A DNA stretch of 49,426 nt from Campylobacter majalis (GTDB lineage Bacteria; Campylobacterota; Campylobacteria; Campylobacterales; Campylobacteraceae): assembly GCF_905120465.1 (NCBI RefSeq), contig NZ_CAJHOF010000015.1:1-49426 (forward strand). The letters are read 5' to 3'. The notes beneath the pieces were generated by a model. The model had not been told where the DNA came from, made no database searches, and saw nothing but the letters and a program-made list of their open reading frames with translations. This document shows positions 1 through 6,942 of the stretch, in pieces. Within the stretch, counting starts at the first letter, position 1, and each line of letters starts with the position of its first letter. A program made the position numbers and the translations under genes.

Positions 1-2
1 TA

Positions 3-125
3 GCCCTATGTGATGGCAAACGAGACTGTATAGATATCGCCAATAGACTTAATATAAAAGCATATGAGCTTGAAAATGTAGTGCAAAAACTTTTAGAAAA
101 TGGGTTAATAAAGGAGGTAAAGTGA
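3..125 (+). CDS. C-terminal fragment of a DUF4910-like aminopeptidase-fold protein (partial)
   Basis: An open frame enters from the left edge and stops at TGA 123-125. Its 40 residues (ALCDGKRDCIDIANRLNIKA, then a second helix ending in LLENGLIKEVK) look like the small winged-helix domain that ends DUF4910/DUF2172 aminopeptidase-like proteins. That family is often found in surface-polysaccharide loci. The stop overlaps the GTG start of the next gene, and a strong AAGGAGG ribosome site lies inside its last codons at 111-117, so the two genes are translationally coupled. The family call rests only on this short tail; the catalytic part is outside the window. Confidence 0.5.
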   Translation, partial: ALCDGKRDCIDIANRLNIKAYELENVVQKLLENGLIKEVK

Positions 126-901
126 TTGATATATTTGAATATAACGGCATAAAATTTAACAACAAAGAATTAAAAGATGTAATTTTAGAATGTGGAATAT
201 CTTCAGCAGATATGGTGTGCGTTCATAGCGATTTTACAAAATTTGGCAAAATCCTACAAAGCAAAGATATTTTTTTACAAGCTATACAAGATACATTGTT
301 AAGTATTATTAAGCAAGATGGCACATTAATTATACCGACATTTACATATAGTTTTTGCAACTCAGAAATATATAATAAAAAAATCTCAACATGCAAAGTT
401 GGAGCATTGGGGGAATACTTTAGATTTAAAAAAGGTGTTTATCGCACAAACGATCCGATATTTTCTCATGCTATTTTTGGGCGCAAAATAGATGAGTTTA
501 AGCATGATTTTACACAATGCTTTGGCAAAAATTCTGCTTTTGATGTGATGTATAAAAACAATGCAAAGATAGTCTTGCTTGGCTGTGGCAAAAAAGCATT
601 TAGCTATGCGATGTTTATTGAGCAAGCACACTGCGTATCATATAGATATCTTAAGAAATTTAGTGGAGTCATGATTGATGAGATGGGAATTTCAAGCAAA
701 AAAGACATTTGGTATTTTGTCAGAAATTTAGACATCAATCCAATACCAGACACCACAAAAAGAATGAATGTATTAATGCAAAGCGGTGCAGCAAAAAAAG
801 TAAAATTTGCAGGTAGTGACATTTATATCATAGACGCAAAAGCAGCATATGAAACAATTGGTGAAAAATTAAAAAAAGATGATAGATATTTTTTAAAATA
901 A
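122..901 (+). CDS. AAC(3)-family N-acyltransferase
   Basis: A 259-residue protein of the aminoglycoside 3-N-acetyltransferase family, usual length about 260-280. Visible family blocks are VCVHSDFTKFG (about 32-42), GTLIIPTFTY (67-76), DPIFSHAIFG (111-120), and a C-terminal block with E167 and H170 before YRYLKKF, where the family places catalytic His/Glu residues. Start is GTG 122 with AAGGAGG at 111-117. Members of this fold in sugar-modification loci acylate amino sugars; resistance is unlikely here because the gene sits in a biosynthetic operon with a carrier protein and ligase. I infer that it transfers the carrier-bound amino-acyl group to a sugar amine; that has not been shown. Acetyl-CoA as donor is the main alternative. 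Confidence 0.75.
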   Translation: MIDIFEYNGIKFNNKELKDVILECGISSADMVCVHSDFTKFGKILQSKDIFLQAIQDTLLSIIKQDGTLIIPTFTYSFCNSEIYNKKISTCKVGALGEYFRFKKGVYRTNDPIFSHAIFGRKIDEFKHDFTQCFGKNSAFDVMYKNNAKIVLLGCGKKAFSYAMFIEQAHCVSYRYLKKFSGVMIDEMGISSKKDIWYFVRNLDINPIPDTTKRMNVLMQSGAAKKVKFAGSDIYIIDAKAAYETIGEKLKKDDRYFLK

Positions 902-917
902 ATTTAAAGGCAAAATA

Positions 918-1964
918 ATGCGTATAAGATACATATCACAAGAAATTCAATCTAGACTTTTAAACATAGACGATAGCATAAAAACTATGCAAGATATGTT
1001 TGAGTGCATTAAAGATGATAAATATACAATGTCGGGTAAAAATAAAAACTCACATGGTTGCAGACTGCATATGCCAAATAGTAGTCTTTTTATAGCCATG
1101 CCTGGCTATCTTGGTGGATGTTATAACGTGTCAGGAATTAAATGGCATGGACCAAACATAAAAGGCTCAGGCTTTGCAGAAACTACATATATGCTTATGC
1201 TAAATGATATTGCCACAGGCTATCCGCTATGCATAATGAGCGCAAATTTACTAACCACCTATAGAACAGCAGCAACATCAATTTACGCAATGCAGTTGCT
1301 TAAAAAGCAAGAATTTTTAAACGTAGCTATTATAGGTCCTGGTAAAATTAACTCTTTATTTTTAGAAGGAATTTTGCGTAGTAACAAAGAAGTAAAAACA
1401 ATCAAAGTAAAAGGCAATACTCAAAAAGGTGTTAAAAATTTCATAGATTATTTTGCTAAAAAACATGATGTTAAAATTTATGAAACAAAATCGCTTGAAG
1501 AGTGTGTAAAAGAGTGTGATTTGATCAGTATAAATACAGGATTTGAATATGAAAGTGTGGCAGACATGCCAATACTTAGATCGAAATGGATAAAACAAAA
1601 TGCAATCATAAACGCTCCTTCGTTTTTTAGAATGTCAGATAAATTTTTAATCAATGATGCCATAAAAGTCGCAGATAATTTTAAAATGTATCAAAGTTAC
1701 ATAGATGAACTTGGATATCCAGCCTATAAAAGTCTATCGATTTTAGGAAATCAATATGCTGACTTAGTTCACAATAATAAAATAAACGAATACGAGATAG
1801 TCAGTATAAGCGATATACTAAAAAATCAAAAAAGGGAAATTTTAGATAAAAACGGCATTGTGTTGTTTGCATCCGGCGGAATGATAACGCAAGATATAGC
1901 ACTTGCATATGATATATTTACAAAAGCCAAGAAGCAAAATTTAAGCACCATAATAGAGTTTTAA
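918..1964 (+). CDS. Ornithine cyclodeaminase / mu-crystallin family dehydrogenase
   Basis: A 348-residue NAD(P)-dependent enzyme of the ornithine cyclodeaminase, SbnB and ketimine-reductase family. Motifs are GIKWHGPN (73-80), NLLTTYRTAAT (110-120) and a Rossmann turn IGPGKIN (139-145), followed by a C-terminal FASGGMITQDIALAYDIF block typical of the family. It follows the acyltransferase after a 16-base gap and precedes a carrier protein. In the operon it probably makes or reduces the amino-acid building block, for example a cyclic or diamino acid. SbnB-type enzymes work with a cysteine-synthase-like partner (SbnA), and none is visible in this window. The family is clear; the substrate is unknown. 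Confidence 0.75.
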   Translation: MRIRYISQEIQSRLLNIDDSIKTMQDMFECIKDDKYTMSGKNKNSHGCRLHMPNSSLFIAMPGYLGGCYNVSGIKWHGPNIKGSGFAETTYMLMLNDIATGYPLCIMSANLLTTYRTAATSIYAMQLLKKQEFLNVAIIGPGKINSLFLEGILRSNKEVKTIKVKGNTQKGVKNFIDYFAKKHDVKIYETKSLEECVKECDLISINTGFEYESVADMPILRSKWIKQNAIINAPSFFRMSDKFLINDAIKVADNFKMYQSYIDELGYPAYKSLSILGNQYADLVHNNKINEYEIVSISDILKNQKREILDKNGIVLFASGGMITQDIALAYDIFTKAKKQNLSTIIEF

Positions 1965-1985
1965 ATTAAATTTGAAAGGATAAAA

Positions 1986-2219
1986 ATGAAAAAATTAATC
2001 AAAGCATTGAGAGAGGTTAGAGATGATGTGGATTACGAAAACTGCCAAACACTTATAGATGATGGTTTGTTTGATTCATTTCATATTATGCAAAGCATTA
2101 TGCAAATAGAAGATAGCTTTGATATTATCATATCTCCAGAAAATATCACGCATGAAAATTTCAACTCGGCACAAAATATGATGAAAATGATAAAAAGGCT
2201 ACAACAAAAAAATGAATAA
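1986..2219 (+). CDS. Stand-alone acyl/peptidyl carrier protein (DltC-like)
   Basis: A 77-residue four-helix carrier protein. The pantetheine site is S31 in DGLFDSFHIMQ, preceded by the usual acidic and hydrophobic residues; the C-terminal part (ISPENITHENFNS) matches the helix III region of DltC-like carriers. The ribosome site is GAAAGGA just upstream. Its last eight bases overlap the ligase gene, so carrier and ligase are made together. It should be modified by a phosphopantetheinyl transferase encoded elsewhere and hold an amino acid as a thioester. Confidence 0.85.
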   Translation: MKKLIKALREVRDDVDYENCQTLIDDGLFDSFHIMQSIMQIEDSFDIIISPENITHENFNSAQNMMKMIKRLQQKNE

Positions 2220-3714
2220 TGTCATCTTTTATTTAGAAAAAACAGCTAATAAATTTGCATCAAACACAGCATTTATAGATGAATATGGCTGTATAAATTT
2301 TAAAGATTTATTAAGTAATGCCAAAAAAATAGCAAGCCATCTTATCAAAAACAAAGTCAAGCCAAACACGCCAATTGCCTTTTATGTACCAAAATCTATA
2401 AATGCCCTGTGTGCTATGTTTGGTGTAGCATATGCTAGATGTGCTTATGCATTTTTAGATGTCAATGATCCAAGTCAGAGACTCCACAAAAAACTTGAAA
2501 TTTTAAAAGCCAATGTCATATTGACCGACGAACAAAACTATCAAAACGCAAAGCAAAATATTAAAAATAAAAAGATAATCTTAATAGAAAATATGTTAAA
2601 GACTGATATTGACGAGATACTAATCGCAAAAACAAAAGCAGAATTTTTAAGCACGGACTTGCTTTATATAAATTTCACAAGTGGCAGCACAGGCTCACCA
2701 AAGGCAATTGCAATATCACACGCAAACATCATAGAATTTATACCAGAATTTATTAAGATTTTTGACATCAATAAAAAAAGCATCATCGCCAACCAAGCTC
2801 CATTTGACTTTGACGTAAGTGCAAAAGATATATATAGTGCAGTATTTGCAGCAGCCAAAGTGATAATAGTGCCAAGAAGCTATTTTTCAATGCCTACAAA
2901 ACTTATTGATCTTTTAATATATCATGAAGTAAATACTATAATATGGGCAGTTAGTGCAGTTTGTCTACTCTCACAAATGAGAGGGTTTAGCTACAAAGTG
3001 CCAACAAAAATAAAAAAGGTCTTATTTAGTGGCGAGATAATGCCTATAAAACACCTTAAAATTTGGCAAGAATTTTTGCCAAACGCACTTTATGCAAATC
3101 TTTACGGACCAACAGAAATAACATGCAACTGCACATATCACATAATCACACAAAAATACAGCGATTATATTCCAATAGGCAAAGCATTTGCCAATAAAAA
3201 AGTATTTTTACTAGACAAACAAAATAAATTAATAAATAAAGTCGGCATAGAAGGCGAAATTTGCGTAGGCGGTTCTTGTGTAGCTCAAGGCTATTATAAT
3301 GACTTTGAAAAAAGCAGTGAAGTTTTTGTACAAAACCCACTAAATAGCACACATTTTGAACGCATCTATAAGACTGGCGATCTTGCTAAATATAACGAAA
3401 ATTTTGAACTAGTATATGTGTGTAGAAAAGATTTTCAAATAAAACACATGGGTCACAGAATAGAGCTAAGCGAGATAGAAAAAAGCGTGCAAGATATTAA
3501 CGGCGTAGATAGGGTTTGCGTAATATATAACAAAAATCAAATTATGCTATTTTACACAGGGACTTTAGAAAAAAACAGACTAACAAAAAAGATGAAAGAA
3601 ATTTTACCAAATTATATGTTGGCATCAAAAATTATACAACTTGAGATAATGCCACTTAATAAAAATGCAAAAATAGATCGAGAAAAACTACTAAATATGG
3701 AGATAATTTCATGA
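2212..3714 (+). CDS. DltA-like amino acid:carrier-protein ligase (adenylation domain)
   Basis: A 500-residue ANL-superfamily enzyme, almost the length of D-alanine:carrier ligase DltA. Core motifs are FTSGSTGSPK (155-164), ANQAPFDFDVSAKDIY (193-208, the DltA form of A4), NLYGPTE (296-302), YKTGD (386-390), KHMGHRIELSEIE (411-423) and NAKIDR with catalytic K487. It should adenylate an amino acid and load it on the preceding carrier. It overlaps the carrier gene by 8 bases and the decarboxylase gene by 4. The A4 and A8 regions point to a small amino acid, but I cannot assign specificity by eye. No DltB- or DltD-like gene accompanies it, so teichoic-acid style D-alanylation is unlikely. Confidence 0.85.
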   Translation: MNNVIFYLEKTANKFASNTAFIDEYGCINFKDLLSNAKKIASHLIKNKVKPNTPIAFYVPKSINALCAMFGVAYARCAYAFLDVNDPSQRLHKKLEILKANVILTDEQNYQNAKQNIKNKKIILIENMLKTDIDEILIAKTKAEFLSTDLLYINFTSGSTGSPKAIAISHANIIEFIPEFIKIFDINKKSIIANQAPFDFDVSAKDIYSAVFAAAKVIIVPRSYFSMPTKLIDLLIYHEVNTIIWAVSAVCLLSQMRGFSYKVPTKIKKVLFSGEIMPIKHLKIWQEFLPNALYANLYGPTEITCNCTYHIITQKYSDYIPIGKAFANKKVFLLDKQNKLINKVGIEGEICVGGSCVAQGYYNDFEKSSEVFVQNPLNSTHFERIYKTGDLAKYNENFELVYVCRKDFQIKHMGHRIELSEIEKSVQDINGVDRVCVIYNKNQIMLFYTGTLEKNRLTKKMKEILPNYMLASKIIQLEIMPLNKNAKIDREKLLNMEIIS

Positions 3715-4886
3715 ATAATCTAAAACAAATAGCCCTAAAATACAAAACCCCTTCTTATGTATTTGACATAAAAAGTCTCTCTGATAGGATAAGCAATATA
3801 AAAGAGATATTTAAAGACATAAGGCTTTGCTATGCCATCAAAGCAAATCCATTTTTAACCAAATATATCGCAAATCAAGTAGATAAATTAGAAGTTTGCT
3901 CACCAGGTGAGCTTAAAATTTGTATATCACAAGAGATTGAAGCGTCCAAGATATTATATTCAGGTGTTGTTAAAGAAACTGATGATATTGCTGAAGCTAT
4001 AAAATATGGAGTAACGACACTGACGGCTGAGTCCAAAAATCAATTAAAACTTATAAATAATACCGCAAAAGATCTAAACAAAACAATTTTTATTATGCTT
4101 AGAATCAATACCCAAAGTCAATTTGGCATGTCACAAGATGAGATGATAGACATACTTAATCATAAAGATAGTTACAAAAATGTAACAATTGTAGGTTTGC
4201 ACTATTTTATAGGAACTCAACGCAAAAAACAAAATCAACAAGAAGACGACATCAAAAATATCGAAAAAATTTTAAAAAAGATAAAACAAGAATGCAACTT
4301 TGATTTTACCGAACTCGAATATGGACCTGGACTTGCAATGCCAATTTTTATAGATGATGACTTTTGCGATACGCTTTTGCCAGCAAAAAAACTAAAAGAG
4401 TGCATAGATAAAAGCAAATTAAAAATAAAAATTACTATTGAGCTTGGCAGATTTTTGGTGCAAGAGTGCGGACAATATTTAACGCAAGTAAATGAGATAA
4501 AATCCGTAGGCGATGTAAATTACTGTTTTATAGATGGTGGTATAAATCACGTTAATTATATAGGTAGTGCAATGGGCATGAAAACACCTGTGATAGAACA
4601 CGTAAAATGCACCAATAGCACCACCCCCCCCCCCCGCATAACAAAAAATAAACAATACTGCATATGCGGAAGTCTTTGCACAACCAATGATATCTTAGCA
4701 AGAAGAATAAATTTAGAAGATGTTAGTATAGGCGATATTTTGATCTTTAAGAATATTGGTGCCTATTCTGTTACGGAAGGAATTTATATGTTTTTAAGTA
4801 GAACAATGCCACAAATTTTGATAAAAAATAATGAAAAAATCACAATAGCTAGAAATTTTACAGAGACTTTTAATTTAAACTGCTAA
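3711..4886 (+). CDS. Fold-III PLP-dependent decarboxylase, phase-variable (poly-C tract)
   Basis: A 391-residue protein of the diaminopimelate/ornithine decarboxylase family. K44 in YAIKANPF should bind PLP. ELGRFLVQ (244-251), the CGSLCTTND loop with C323 and GAYSVTEG (350-357) match the C-terminal barrel, including the cysteine that crosses the dimer interface. Two departures from LysA are visible: GLHYFIGTQ has F166 where HIGSQ has histidine, and GPGL replaces GGGL. LysA-family enzymes such as BtrK decarboxylate an amino acid while it is bound to a carrier protein, and the adjacent carrier and ligase suggest the same here. A C12 run at 4624-4635 encodes part of T305-PPP-R309. The present length is in frame; one base more or fewer gives an immediate stop and removes about 80 residues including C323. 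Confidence 0.8.
   Translation: MNNLKQIALKYKTPSYVFDIKSLSDRISNIKEIFKDIRLCYAIKANPFLTKYIANQVDKLEVCSPGELKICISQEIEASKILYSGVVKETDDIAEAIKYGVTTLTAESKNQLKLINNTAKDLNKTIFIMLRINTQSQFGMSQDEMIDILNHKDSYKNVTIVGLHYFIGTQRKKQNQQEDDIKNIEKILKKIKQECNFDFTELEYGPGLAMPIFIDDDFCDTLLPAKKLKECIDKSKLKIKITIELGRFLVQECGQYLTQVNEIKSVGDVNYCFIDGGINHVNYIGSAMGMKTPVIEHVKCTNSTTPPPRITKNKQYCICGSLCTTNDILARRINLEDVSIGDILIFKNIGAYSVTEGIYMFLSRTMPQILIKNNEKITIARNFTETFNLNC
4624..4635. repeat. C12 homopolymer, probable phase-variation tract
   Basis: Twelve consecutive cytosines lie inside the decarboxylase gene in an otherwise AT-rich genome. With C12 the frame stays open (P306-P308, R309). With C11 the next codons read GCA TAA; with C13 they read CCG CAT AAC AAA AAA TAA. 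Long C/G runs in Campylobacter surface-structure genes commonly slip during replication. Confidence 0.85.
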
Positions 4887-4906
4887 TTTATTTAAAAATT
4901 TTAAAA

Positions 4907-4991
4907 TGGTGCGATCAGCGAGACTCGAACTCGCACACCTACTGGCACTACCCCCTCAAGATAGCGTGTCTACCAATTCCACCATGATCGC
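4907..4991 (-). tRNA. tRNA-Leu (anticodon GAG)
   Basis: On the minus strand the acceptor GCGATCA pairs with TGATCGC before A-CCA. The anticodon stem CTATC/GGTAG encloses the loop TTGAGGG, anticodon GAG. A long variable arm and the T-loop GTTCGAGTC complete a class II leucine tRNA. The 3' CCA is encoded (TGG at 4907-4909). It lies downstream of atpE on the same strand, beyond the atpE terminator, and is convergent with the decarboxylase operon. Confidence 0.93.
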
Positions 4992-5021
4992 ATATTACCT
5001 TTAAGATTAAATGAAAAACAA

Positions 5022-5041
5022 GCCTCGCTTTTGTGCGAGGC
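5022..5041 (-). terminator. Rho-independent terminator of atpE
   Basis: GCCTCGC (5022-5028) pairs with GCGAGGC (5035-5041) around a six-base loop. On the minus strand the stem is followed by TTGTTTTTC. It lies just after the atpE stop codon. Confidence 0.85.
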
Positions 5042-5046
5042 GTTTA

Positions 5047-5355
5047 TTATAGCATTGGGTTTGCGTAAAGAACAATAAGTGTTATAACAAGTGCGTAAAT
5101 AACTTGTGCTTCAACCATCGCAAGTGCGATAAACATTGTAGTCATTAGTTTGCTACCTACGCCTGGGTTTCTAGCTGTACCACTAATAGTAGCTGCTGCT
5201 GTGTTACCCATACCGATAGCACCACCAAGTGCTGCCAAACCTAAACCTACGCCAGCTGCTATAACAGAAGCTGCCTTTATGATTGATATGCCATCGCCGT
5301 CAGCCGCAAAAGCGAACGCAGATAGTCCAAGTAGTAAGAAAACGATTTTTTTCAT
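5047..5355 (-). CDS. atpE: F-type ATP synthase subunit c
   Basis: A 102-residue proteolipid of the membrane rotor ring. It has an N-terminal segment like a signal peptide (ends AFAADG), a glycine/alanine-rich first helix, the polar loop TARNP, and a second helix carrying the ion-binding glutamate in MVEAQVIYAL. It stands apart from other ATP synthase genes, as I recall for C. jejuni Cj0936. The residue after the glutamate is alanine, not the serine of sodium-type rings, and the first helix has no glutamine near the site, so proton coupling is likelier. A ribosome site (GGAG) lies 5 bases before ATG, and a terminator follows. Confidence 0.95.
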   Translation of the reverse strand: MKKIVFLLLGLSAFAFAADGDGISIIKAASVIAAGVGLGLAALGGAIGMGNTAAATISGTARNPGVGSKLMTTMFIALAMVEAQVIYALVITLIVLYANPML

Positions 5356-5440
5356 CGTTGCTCCTTAATAAAATTTCAACACATATTTCGGCTCTGTCCC
5401 CTACTAAATGCATTGCTAAGTGCTAATATTACATAAATAA

Positions 5441-5480
5441 AGCTAAAATTTTATTTAAATTTTGTTTTATAATTTTAGCT
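5441..5480. repeat. 10-bp perfect inverted repeat between atpE and the NSS genes
   Basis: AGCTAAAATT at 5441-5450 is repeated inverted as AATTTTAGCT at 5471-5480, with 20 bases between and a T5 run after it. It sits in the divergent region between atpE and the first transporter. It could be an operator or a weak hairpin; I see no way to decide. Confidence 0.4.
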
Positions 5481-5561
5481 TTTTATAAGTGTTTCAAAAT
5501 TTCACAAACTTTTTTTAAAATTTTAAATTTACTTATTGTTTATGTGTAATAAAAGTTTAGT

Positions 5562-5567
5562 TATGAT
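5562..5567 (+). promoter_or_regulatory. Possible -10 element for the NSS/oad genes
   Basis: TATGAT lies 36 bases before the GTG start of the first transporter, in an AT-rich stretch typical of Campylobacter promoters, which need little -35 sequence. It is a single short match. Confidence 0.35.
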
Positions 5568-5603
5568 ATCCTTTGCCAATTATTAGTTTTTTTAAGGTTT
5601 TAA

Positions 5604-6938
5604 GTGAATAATAAATTTTCTAAAATCGGATTCATTCTAGCAATGGCTGGTTCGGCTGTCGGACTTGGCAACGCATGGAAATTTCCAACCATGGTTGGAA
5701 ATAACGGTGGTTCAGCATTTATAGTGCTTTATTTACTGCTTACATTTGGTATAGCATTTGTTGCGTTTTTAGCAGAACTTAGCATAGGGCGACTGGGTGG
5801 AACAGACCCTGTGCATAGTTTTGAAAAACTCGCACCAAAAAATAAAAACAGATGGAGTTTAGCTGGATTTTTTATGATCGGTGCCATTTTGATAGCATCA
5901 TTTTACATGCTAGTAATTGGTTGGATTTTAAAATATGTATTTTTAAGTTTTTCGTCACTACCAAACACAACAGAAGAGGCTGGTGCTATGTTTGGTTCGT
6001 TAATTTCAAACGAATTTTTTAACTCTTTTTTATGCTTTACATCTGTTTTTTGTATGGTATTTTTTGTGGTATCAAAAGGGATTAAGAGCGGCATAGAAAG
6101 GCTAAATGTATGGATGATGCCATCACTTTTTATTTTACTCATCGTAATGTTAGCTTATTCTGTTTCTTACACGGATGGTTTTATTCAAGCGGCGAAATTT
6201 CTATTTATACCAGATCTTTGTAAAATCACTCCAGATGTTGTACTTAGCGCATTAGGCTTGGCGTTTTTCTCGCTTTCAATGGGCGTTTGCGTTATACCAA
6301 CTTATGCAGCAAGTCTAAGCGATGGAACAAATCTTGTTAAATCAACACTCTCTATTATATTTATAAACATATTAGTTGGCATTATGATGGGTCTTGTTGT
6401 ATTTACATTCGTCTTTGCATATGGTGCAGATACGACGCAAGCTGGTCCAGGGCTTATTTTCGTCTCGCTTGCGACACTTTTTGCAAAAATGGGCTTTGTC
6501 GGCAATGTCTTGGCTGTAGCATTTTTCATATCGCTTTTGTTTGCAGGTGTAACTTCAGCAGTTTCTATGATAGAACCATTTACGTTTTATCTAATAAATA
6601 AATTTAAAATTTCTCGCAAGTTAGCTTTAACTTATATAGGTGTATTTGTATATATACTTGGAATATTATGTATAGTTTCATTTTACGAGCCAACTTCATT
6701 TACGATTTTAAATAAAAGTTTTTTTGATATTTTGGATTATTTTACATCAAACATCTTAATGCCAATAGGAGCAATTGTATTTAGCTATTTTGTTGGTTTT
6801 ATTCTTAAAAAAGAGAGTTTATATATACTTTTTGGAAATTTTATGAATAAACTTATATTTGAGTGCTGGTATTTTTCGCTTCGCTACATTGTTCCAATCG
6901 CTATTTTAGCCATAGCACTTTATCAGATACTAAAGTAA
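5604..6938 (+). CDS. NSS-family sodium:amino-acid symporter, paralog 1
   Basis: A 444-residue neurotransmitter:sodium symporter family protein of the bacterial LeuT/MhsT type with about 11 membrane helices. Helix 1 carries GLGNAWKFPTMVGNNGGSAF, with the unwound GN-W-FP sodium and substrate motif. Later conserved blocks are SFYMLVIGWILKY and a glycine-rich GPGLIFVSLATLFA. Start is GTG 5604. It is the first of three tandem paralogs; the next starts 4 bases after its stop codon. Family members import amino acids with Na+; the substrate is not visible. In C. jejuni I recall two such genes (Cj0934c, Cj0935c) in the same place. Confidence 0.9.
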   Translation: MNNKFSKIGFILAMAGSAVGLGNAWKFPTMVGNNGGSAFIVLYLLLTFGIAFVAFLAELSIGRLGGTDPVHSFEKLAPKNKNRWSLAGFFMIGAILIASFYMLVIGWILKYVFLSFSSLPNTTEEAGAMFGSLISNEFFNSFLCFTSVFCMVFFVVSKGIKSGIERLNVWMMPSLFILLIVMLAYSVSYTDGFIQAAKFLFIPDLCKITPDVVLSALGLAFFSLSMGVCVIPTYAASLSDGTNLVKSTLSIIFINILVGIMMGLVVFTFVFAYGADTTQAGPGLIFVSLATLFAKMGFVGNVLAVAFFISLLFAGVTSAVSMIEPFTFYLINKFKISRKLALTYIGVFVYILGILCIVSFYEPTSFTILNKSFFDILDYFTSNILMPIGAIVFSYFVGFILKKESLYILFGNFMNKLIFECWYFSLRYIVPIAILAIALYQILK

Positions 6939-6942
6939 AAAC

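Noticed and set aside
122-901. Aminoglycoside resistance gene
   Set aside because: The fold is AAC(3), but it lies in a biosynthetic operon with a carrier protein, a ligase and a decarboxylase, so sugar acylation is the better reading.
2212-3714. Classical D-alanylation (dlt) operon
   Set aside because: The ligase and carrier resemble DltA and DltC, but no DltB or DltD gene is present and the neighbours are modifying enzymes.
3711-4886. Housekeeping diaminopimelate decarboxylase (lysA)
   Set aside because: Motif changes (F166, GPGL), coupling to a carrier and ligase, and a phase-variable tract are all unlikely for an essential lysine gene.
5150-5368. A plus-strand frame of 72 codons opposite atpE
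   Set aside because: It is a shadow of the conserved atpE gene.
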